From assembly GCA_017521345.1 (NCBI GenBank), contig JAFXCU010000038.1, positions 1 to 8,669 of the forward strand: a stretch of DNA of 8,669 nucleotides, read 5' to 3'. Below the pieces are notes generated by a model that was not told the origin of the DNA, ran no database searches, and saw nothing but the letters and a program-made list of their open reading frames with translations. Position numbers and translations under genes: made by a program. Every line of letters starts with the position of its first letter. Within the stretch, counting starts at the first letter, position 1. This DNA comes from Ruminiclostridium sp. (GTDB taxonomy: Bacteria; Bacillota_A; Clostridia; Oscillospirales; Oscillospiraceae). This document shows, piece by piece, positions 5,389 to 8,669 of the stretch.

Positions 5389-5985
5389 TCATTTATAATA
5401 AAAGGAAAGGTATTCCAGGGGGACCACTTGGTCCTCCTGTTTTTCGCCCAGGCAGGCCTCGTATTCCCCGGTCACGTCCTCCAGGACCAGGACCGGGTCG
5501 GAACCCTGCATCCGGAAGGTGATGGCCCAGTGGGGGTAGGGGGGACCGCCATCAAAAGAAACGGAGAGGATCTCGATCCCCACCTCTGCCAACCCCTGAG
5601 AGGCATTGCGGATGGATTCGGTCATTCTGCGGACCCAAGCCGGGGGCTCGGTCTCGTCGGCCCCCTTGGCCATGTCGCTGCGGACATAGCACAGCCACAC
5701 ATCGGGACGGGGGAAGGAGGCGGGCCGAATGGGATAGGCCACCCCCAGCCCGTTGTTCACGGGATACCGGTGGTGGTCCGGGAAGGGGAGGCGGATGTCG
5801 CTGTTCGCCCCCAGCATCTCGTCCAGCTCCCCCAGCTGCCGTTTCACTGTGAGCAGATAGCCGATGAGGCACTGTTCCCGATAGGGGAGACGATGATACC
5901 GGGCATACCACTGCCGCCAGGCGAAGGGGTCGATCCCCAACCGGCAGTAGAGTTCCCACTCCCGGTCCATAAATTCATTCAGCAT
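5389..5985 (-). CDS. Protein of unknown function convergent with sigE
   Basis: 198 residues; I do not recognise the family. It appears soluble, with no signal peptide or membrane segment. Notable stretches are an aromatic N-terminus (REWELYCRLGIDPFAWRQWY at 8-27), a helix around 38-58, PFPDHHRYPVNNG at 67-79, and a C-terminal half rich in predicted beta-strand (WLCYVRSD, IEILSVSFDGG, HWAITFRM, PVLVLEDVTGEYE). A strong AAGGAGG lies 8 bases upstream of the start. Codon use and GC content match the neighbours, so it looks like a resident gene. Its stop is 11 bases from the sigE stop. It appears to be expressed from 6193-6221 through a MITE-like leader. Confidence 0.78.
   Translation of the reverse strand: MLNEFMDREWELYCRLGIDPFAWRQWYARYHRLPYREQCLIGYLLTVKRQLGELDEMLGANSDIRLPFPDHHRYPVNNGLGVAYPIRPASFPRPDVWLCYVRSDMAKGADETEPPAWVRRMTESIRNASQGLAEVGIEILSVSFDGGPPYPHWAITFRMQGSDPVLVLEDVTGEYEACLGEKQEDQVVPLEYLSFYYK
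5416..5444 (+). terminator. Probable sigE terminator, inside the convergent gene
   Basis: CAGGGGGACC (5416-5425), loop ACTT, GGTCCTCCTG (5430-5439) pair over 10 bp with one G-T pair and are followed by five Ts (5440-5444). It lies 39 bases past the sigE stop and within the last codons of the leftward gene. Confidence 0.75.
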
Positions 5986-6026
5986 TGGTATCGCCTCCTT
6001 GTGGTATTTCCTTTCAGGTTTCGAAA

Positions 6027-6185
6027 AGGCTCCCTTGTGTAAAGGGAGCTGTCACCGAAGGTGACTGAGGGATTGTGCGGCAGGACCTTTGTTTCTAATG
6101 TAAGTTGATGAGAATTCGCAGGTTCTTTCGGGACAATCCCTCCGCCTCGCATTCGCTCGGCACCTCCCTTTGCACAAGGGAGGCT
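6027..6185. mobile_element. MITE-like inverted-repeat element (159 bp, non-coding)
   Basis: The ends are imperfect inverted repeats of about 23-25 bases: left AGGCTCCCTTGTGTAAAGGG onward, right (reverse complement) AGCCTCCCTTGTGCAAAGGG onward. Inner parts also match, with GAGGGATTGT (6068-6076 region) facing ACAATCCCTC (6133-6142). Each end folds on itself (CTCCCTT/AAGGGAG), and GTCACC-GAA-GGTGAC (6051-6065) is another small hairpin. I recall closely similar sequences, usually ending ACAATCCCTCCG and CAAGGGAGGC, scattered through Oscillospiraceae genomes. No transposase is encoded, and I see no clear target duplication. The short frame running through it on the minus strand is not a gene. Confidence 0.75.
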
Positions 6186-6192
6186 CTTGGTT

Positions 6193-6221
6193 ATTGTACC
6201 ATATCAGATGACCTATGACAA
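6193..6221 (-). promoter_or_regulatory. Sigma-A promoter for the leftward unknown gene, upstream of the MITE
   Basis: On the minus strand TTGTCA (6216-6221), a 17-base spacer and TACAAT (6193-6198) make a near-consensus promoter. The expected start near 6186 is at the very edge of the MITE-like element, so the whole element would be transcribed in a leader of about 200 bases before the start codon at 5985. Confidence 0.65.
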
Positions 6222-6223
6222 AG

Positions 6224-6269
6224 AAAAACACTGTCTCCATTGGGTTCAAGCCTGAGAGACAGTGTTTTT
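6224..6269. terminator. Rho-independent terminator of the XRE gene (T-runs on both strands)
   Basis: AAAAACACTGTCTC (6224-6237) and GAGACAGTGTTTTT (6256-6269) form a 14-bp stem around an 18-base loop. On the minus strand it is followed by TTTTTCTTT and ends the XRE transcript. The XRE stop codon touches the stem, and the distal T-run runs into the -35 element of the next promoter, so the layout is very compact. Confidence 0.82.
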
Positions 6270-6595
6270 TATAATTCTTCTTCCGCCAGCCAGGACAGGA
6301 GACTCCGGGCCAGTTTCAAGTGCTTTTCATCCATGGGGCGCAGGAGTTCGGCCACGCTCTTCCACTCCTGGTCCTCGTGGCGGACGGTGCCCACCAGGAA
6401 CTCGTCGGGGGTGGTCTCCAGGGCGATGGCAAGGCGCATGACCACCTCGGTGGAGGGGATGGAGATGCCCCGCTCGATGCTGGAGAGGTACTTGTCACCC
6501 AGGTCGGCCTTTTCTTCTACCTTGGCTTGGCTCAACCCCAGCTGCTTTCTGCGCTTGGCGATCCGCTTTCCAATTTGTTTGTAATCCAGTTCCAT
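6269..6595 (-). CDS. Small XRE (Cro/CI-type) transcriptional regulator
   Basis: 108 residues. IGKRIAKRRKQLGLSQAKVEEKADLGDKYLSSIERGISIPSTEVVMRLAIALETTPDEFL (8-67) is a complete HTH_3 domain with the usual E-R-G recognition helix ending and the P-S-x-x-x-x-x-x-A-x-A-L third part. The tail (70-108) is charged and helical, possibly for dimer formation. There is no membrane segment, unlike the regulator at 2691-3077. The start at 6595 has GGAGG six bases upstream. It is divergent from the two-gene unit beginning at 6741 and is the obvious candidate regulator of it. I could not find a convincing promoter for it on the minus strand. Confidence 0.88.
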   Translation of the reverse strand: MELDYKQIGKRIAKRRKQLGLSQAKVEEKADLGDKYLSSIERGISIPSTEVVMRLAIALETTPDEFLVGTVRHEDQEWKSVAELLRPMDEKHLKLARSLLSWLAEEEL

Positions 6596-6673
6596 GTCAT
6601 ACCTCCGTAGTGTATAAGTAAAGGATATGTAATAATTGGTCATTTCAAAACATGGAATAGGACGGAAGTAGTC

Positions 6674-6727
6674 TTGACACATGGAAAAATCCTGCTTATA
6701 ATACGAATATCAACTTATAACACGAAT
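6674..6727 (+). promoter_or_regulatory. Consensus sigma-A promoter with tandem 14-bp direct repeats (possible operator)
   Basis: TTGACA (6674-6679), 17 bases and TATAAT (6697-6702) match the consensus exactly. CTTATAATACGAAT (6695-6708) and CTTATAACACGAAT (6714-6727) match at 13 of 14 positions with a 19-bp period. They cover the -10, the start point and the region up to the ribosome site. An octamer ACATGGAA is also repeated at 6651-6658 and 6679-6686, the latter in the spacer. A repressor bound here would block transcription; the divergent XRE protein is a plausible but unproven ligand. Confidence 0.72.
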
Positions 6728-6740
6728 GGAGGGGGAGACT

Positions 6741-7208
6741 ATGTCTTGTCCATACTATACCTGGCGTTCTGGATACTACTGCCTGAAGAAGCAGGGGGAT
6801 GTGAACGAAGACCTCTACTATAAGCATTGCAGGAACTATGACTATGATTATTGCCCGATTTACAAGGGAGAGCAGTCCAGTGGCGGTTGCTACTTGACCT
6901 CTGCCTGTGTTGAGGCGATGGGTAAAGCCGATGACTGCGCAGAGCTGACAGTTCTTCGGGATTTTCGTGACAATTGGCTGGCTCATCAGCTGGGAGGCAA
7001 GGAAGAAATTGATCGGTACTATGAGATGGCGCCTGAAATTGTAAGAGCTATCCACGCAGAGGAAAAATCAAAGGAGATTTTTTCTGAGATTTATAGCGAA
7101 CTGGTCCTTCCTTGTATTGATCTAATACAGGATGGCCAAATGCATAAGGCCTGGAAACTTTACCGAGATGTGACAGAACGACTCAGTAAAGATTATACAG
7201 GGAAATGA
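6741..7208 (+). CDS. Cysteine-rich protein with CFI-box-CTERM-like domain
   Basis: 155 residues from ATG 6741, with GGAGGGGG at 6728-6735; the in-frame ATG 6726 lies in front of that site and is rejected. The N-terminal part has spaced cysteines (C3, C14, C30, C38) among many tyrosines, suggesting a small metal-binding fold. Residues 48-105 (GGCYLTSACVEAMG, DDCAELTVLRDFRDNWL, YYEMAPEIV) resemble the short C-terminal domain named CFI-box CTERM in clostridial proteins, whose function I do not know. The remainder (106-155) is helical and charged. There is no signal peptide or membrane segment. It is the first gene of a probable two-gene unit, 36 bases before the next start. Confidence 0.75.
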   Translation: MSCPYYTWRSGYYCLKKQGDVNEDLYYKHCRNYDYDYCPIYKGEQSSGGCYLTSACVEAMGKADDCAELTVLRDFRDNWLAHQLGGKEEIDRYYEMAPEIVRAIHAEEKSKEIFSEIYSELVLPCIDLIQDGQMHKAWKLYRDVTERLSKDYTGK

Positions 7209-7244
7209 GTTTTGAAGTTTTTTGCTGTGGAAGGAGGTTGCAAG

Positions 7245-7928
7245 ATGGGTTTATTTGATAAAATAAAAGAAGCAAAGAGACAGTATGATGTAAAAGCAGA
7301 AGAAGAGCAGCAAAGAGCAAAAGAAGCGCGGGAAAGAATACAGCGCGAAGAGGAAGAAAAAGTACAACGCATCGTTACTGGATTGAAAAATAACGATTTG
7401 ATGCAAAATATTGTTGCATTGGTGATCCAGCAACCATGGTTTTCAGAATCACAGGGAAGTTGGGACTCCAATAGGCGTCAGATTATTGTGACGCCCGAAG
7501 TTGTTTCGGTCAATGATTATGCACAGGATGATTATTTTCAAGTATTAGAAAGAATGTATGCAAGTGATAATAATACTGTAGGCATAAAGATTTCTACTTC
7601 CCGACGTCCACTACAGGATAAAAATGCGGAATGGGTAAGCGAGCATGTACCATATCCAGATTTAGGAATACGCTTTGCCAATATCGTGCGCGAAAAATAT
7701 AGCAATGGGAACTGTGCGTATATAAGTTATGAAGGAATTGGCTATAGCGAAATAGCAGATGCAGAGACACTAAACTGGTTTGCAAAGGTGTTACAGATAG
7801 TTTTACAAGAAAGATATCCAGAATTGAAGTTTTCTGGTATTCATAGGAATTACTTTGGCTTACAGGCGTTTGAGATATATTTGCCTGAAAAGAGAAGGCA
7901 ATCTATTTCTATTGAAGATTTCAAATAA
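7245..7928 (+). CDS. Unrecognised protein with charged helical N-terminus; AT-rich gene
   Basis: 227 residues from ATG 7245 with AAGGAGG at 7231-7237. A TTG at 7212 extends the frame but has no ribosome site. Residues 1-44 (MGLFDKIKEAKRQYD, then a Glu/Arg/Lys/Gln-rich run) predict a long amphipathic helix or coiled coil. The MGLFDKI opening is common in small cytosolic or membrane-associated proteins. Residues 55-227 look like a mixed alpha/beta domain (RQIIVTPEVVSVNDY, TVGIKISTSRR, CAYISYEGIGYSEIAD, LKFSGIHRNYFGLQAFEIYL) that I cannot assign. The gene is much richer in A and T than sigE, spoIIGA or thrS, with AGA, ATA and AAA codons frequent, which suggests transfer. No terminator hairpin is visible after it. 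Confidence 0.78.
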   Translation: MGLFDKIKEAKRQYDVKAEEEQQRAKEARERIQREEEEKVQRIVTGLKNNDLMQNIVALVIQQPWFSESQGSWDSNRRQIIVTPEVVSVNDYAQDDYFQVLERMYASDNNTVGIKISTSRRPLQDKNAEWVSEHVPYPDLGIRFANIVREKYSNGNCAYISYEGIGYSEIADAETLNWFAKVLQIVLQERYPELKFSGIHRNYFGLQAFEIYLPEKRRQSISIEDFK

Positions 7929-7996
7929 CATCTTGCTCAGAAGTTACTATTATTCCAAGACACATAGTTAGTCTAATGATTTCCGGTCAGAAGTTA

Positions 7997-8025
7997 TTGA
8001 CTTTCCCACCCGAAAGGCATATAAT
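7997..8025 (+). promoter_or_regulatory. thrS: Sigma-A promoter of the thrS T-box leader
   Basis: TTGACT (7997-8002), a 17-base spacer and TATAAT (8020-8025). Transcription would begin near 8032. The decamer TCAGAAGTTA occurs at 7937-7946 and again at 7987-7996, the second copy touching the -35. No gene is seen in 7929-7996. Confidence 0.85.
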
Positions 8026-8031
8026 ACTATC

Positions 8032-8289
8032 CGTTAAAATGGCAACGACGGGAACCTTGCCGGACCCCCACCGCACAGAGAGGGCGCTTCATTGGCTGAA
8101 AGAGCGCCTGCCCCACGGACCGGACCAAGCACCATCCCTGAGCCGCCCACCGAATGTTGTAAGTAGGCTGGGCCGGGCGCCGCCCGTTACAGCGGAAACG
8201 AAGCGGCACAGAGTTTCTCTGTGCAAGCAGGGTGGAACCGCGAGATTTTTACATCCCGCCCCTGACATCACATCAGGGGCGGGATTTTT
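8032..8289 (+). ncRNA. T-box riboswitch, threonine-responsive
   Basis: The canonical T-box sequence AGGGTGGAACCGCG is at 8229-8242, in the antiterminator position before a terminator. In stem I, GGG/CCC (8050-8052 with 8136-8138) and CTTGCCGG (8056-8063) paired with CCGG-AC-CAAG (8120-8129) enclose an internal loop. Its 3' side, CACCAT, carries ACC (8131-8133), a Thr codon, so the specifier agrees with the downstream gene. AGAGAG (8077-8082) and the apical hairpin GGCGCT/AGCGCC (8083-8108) with its TTGGCTG loop are also typical. Uncharged tRNA-Thr (GGU anticodon) would pair with ACC and, through its 3' end, with the T-box bulge, allowing read-through into thrS. Confidence 0.95.
8253..8289 (+). 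terminator. Regulated terminator of the thrS T-box leader
   Basis: ATCCCGCCCCTGA (8253-8265), loop CATCACA, TCAGGGGCGGGAT (8273-8285) is a 13-bp perfect stem followed by Ts. It is the off-state partner of the antiterminator at 8229-8242. Confidence 0.93.
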
Positions 8290-8329
8290 GCATTTTTATC
8301 GCCCCAAATCATCAAGGAGGAAAACTACC

Positions 8330-8669
8330 ATGGCTGACGAAAATCTGTACACCTTTGAAAACCCTGAGTACCGCCAGACCTACTGGCACACCTGCTCCCA
8401 CATCCTGGCCCAGGCCATGAAGCGCCTGCACCCCGAAGTGAAGCTGGCCATCGGCCCTTCCATCGAGAACGGCTTCTACTATGACTTTGACACCCCCAAC
8501 CCCTTCACCCCCGAGGACCTGGAGGCCCTGGAGGCCGAGATGCGCAAGATCTGCAAGGAAAAGCTGAAGCTGGAGCGCTTCGAGCTGCCCCGTGCAGAGG
8601 CCATCAAGTACATGGAGGACCTGGGCGAGCCCTACAAGGTGGAGCTCATCAACGACCTGCCCGAGGACG
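8330..8669 (+). CDS. thrS: Threonyl-tRNA synthetase, N-terminal part (3' end outside window)
   Basis: 113 residues are visible from ATG 8330, with AAGGAGG at 8314-8320. YWHTCSHILAQAMKRLHP (18-35) and LAIGPSIENGFYYDFD are the start of the editing (second additional) domain, with the HxxxH zinc/editing motif at His 20 and His 24, equivalent to His 73 and His 77 of E. coli. The protein therefore lacks the roughly 60-residue TGS domain found at the start of E. coli and B. subtilis ThrS; there is no open frame upstream that could supply it, because the T-box terminator lies there. The enzyme charges tRNA-Thr and is controlled by the T-box leader. Confidence 0.96.
   Translation, partial: MADENLYTFENPEYRQTYWHTCSHILAQAMKRLHPEVKLAIGPSIENGFYYDFDTPNPFTPEDLEALEAEMRKICKEKLKLERFELPRAEAIKYMEDLGEPYKVELINDLPED

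Noticed and set aside
6052..6249. 65-codon minus-strand frame across the MITE-like element
   Set aside because: It spans the element, a promoter and part of a terminator, and has no ribosome site; the predicted protein is explained by repeat sequence.
8027..8271. Short minus-strand frames over the thrS leader
   Set aside because: They are antisense to a well-supported T-box riboswitch and lack start signals.

Overview
The window reads as chromosome of a spore-forming, GC-rich member of the Clostridia, most like the Oscillospiraceae (Flavonifractor or Lawsonibacter type). Supporting signs are a spoIIGA-sigE pair, a threonine T-box in front of thrS, strong AGGAGG ribosome binding sites, sigma-A promoters with 17-bp spacers, and a hairpin-rich repeat of a kind common in gut Oscillospiraceae. 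The lineage call is an inference from gene content and style, not from a search.

Left part (1-2690): the 3' end of an IS200/IS605-type transposase gene and the hairpin-rich right end of that element abut, and appear to overlap, the stop codon of a leftward gene for a DapF-fold, two-cysteine amino acid racemase/epimerase. A divergent promoter region (1091-1324) then leads rightward into a single-pass membrane protein. It has a disordered Arg/Ser/Asp/Tyr-repeat cytoplasmic region and two bacterial Ig-like (BIG2) domains outside the cell. Two strong hairpin terminators follow.

Sporulation part (2691-5985): a leftward gene for a membrane-anchored Cro/CI-type regulator and a rightward small DUF6514-like gene flank a 270-bp region holding two perfect, inverted 0A boxes (putative Spo0A sites). 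Next is the spoIIG operon. SpoIIGA is the membrane aspartic protease that processes pro-sigma-E, and SigE is the early mother-cell sigma factor. SigE starts at a GTG that gives a pro-sequence of the same length as in Bacillus subtilis. A leftward gene of unknown function converges on sigE, and the likely sigE terminator lies inside its coding sequence.

Accessory part (5986-7928): a 159-bp MITE-like inverted-repeat element lies between a good promoter and the unknown leftward gene, so it should be transcribed as that gene's leader. Then come a leftward small XRE regulator and, divergently, two genes behind a consensus promoter. The first encodes a cysteine-rich protein resembling CFI-box C-terminal-domain proteins. 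The second is an AT-rich gene for an unrecognised protein with a charged helical N-terminus. This regulator plus two-gene unit is the best candidate here for an undescribed module.

Right part (7929-8669): promoter, T-box leader with ACC (Thr) specifier, leader terminator, and the start of thrS. This threonyl-tRNA synthetase begins directly at the editing domain and lacks the N-terminal TGS domain. Genes were identified by reading; no database comparison was possible.
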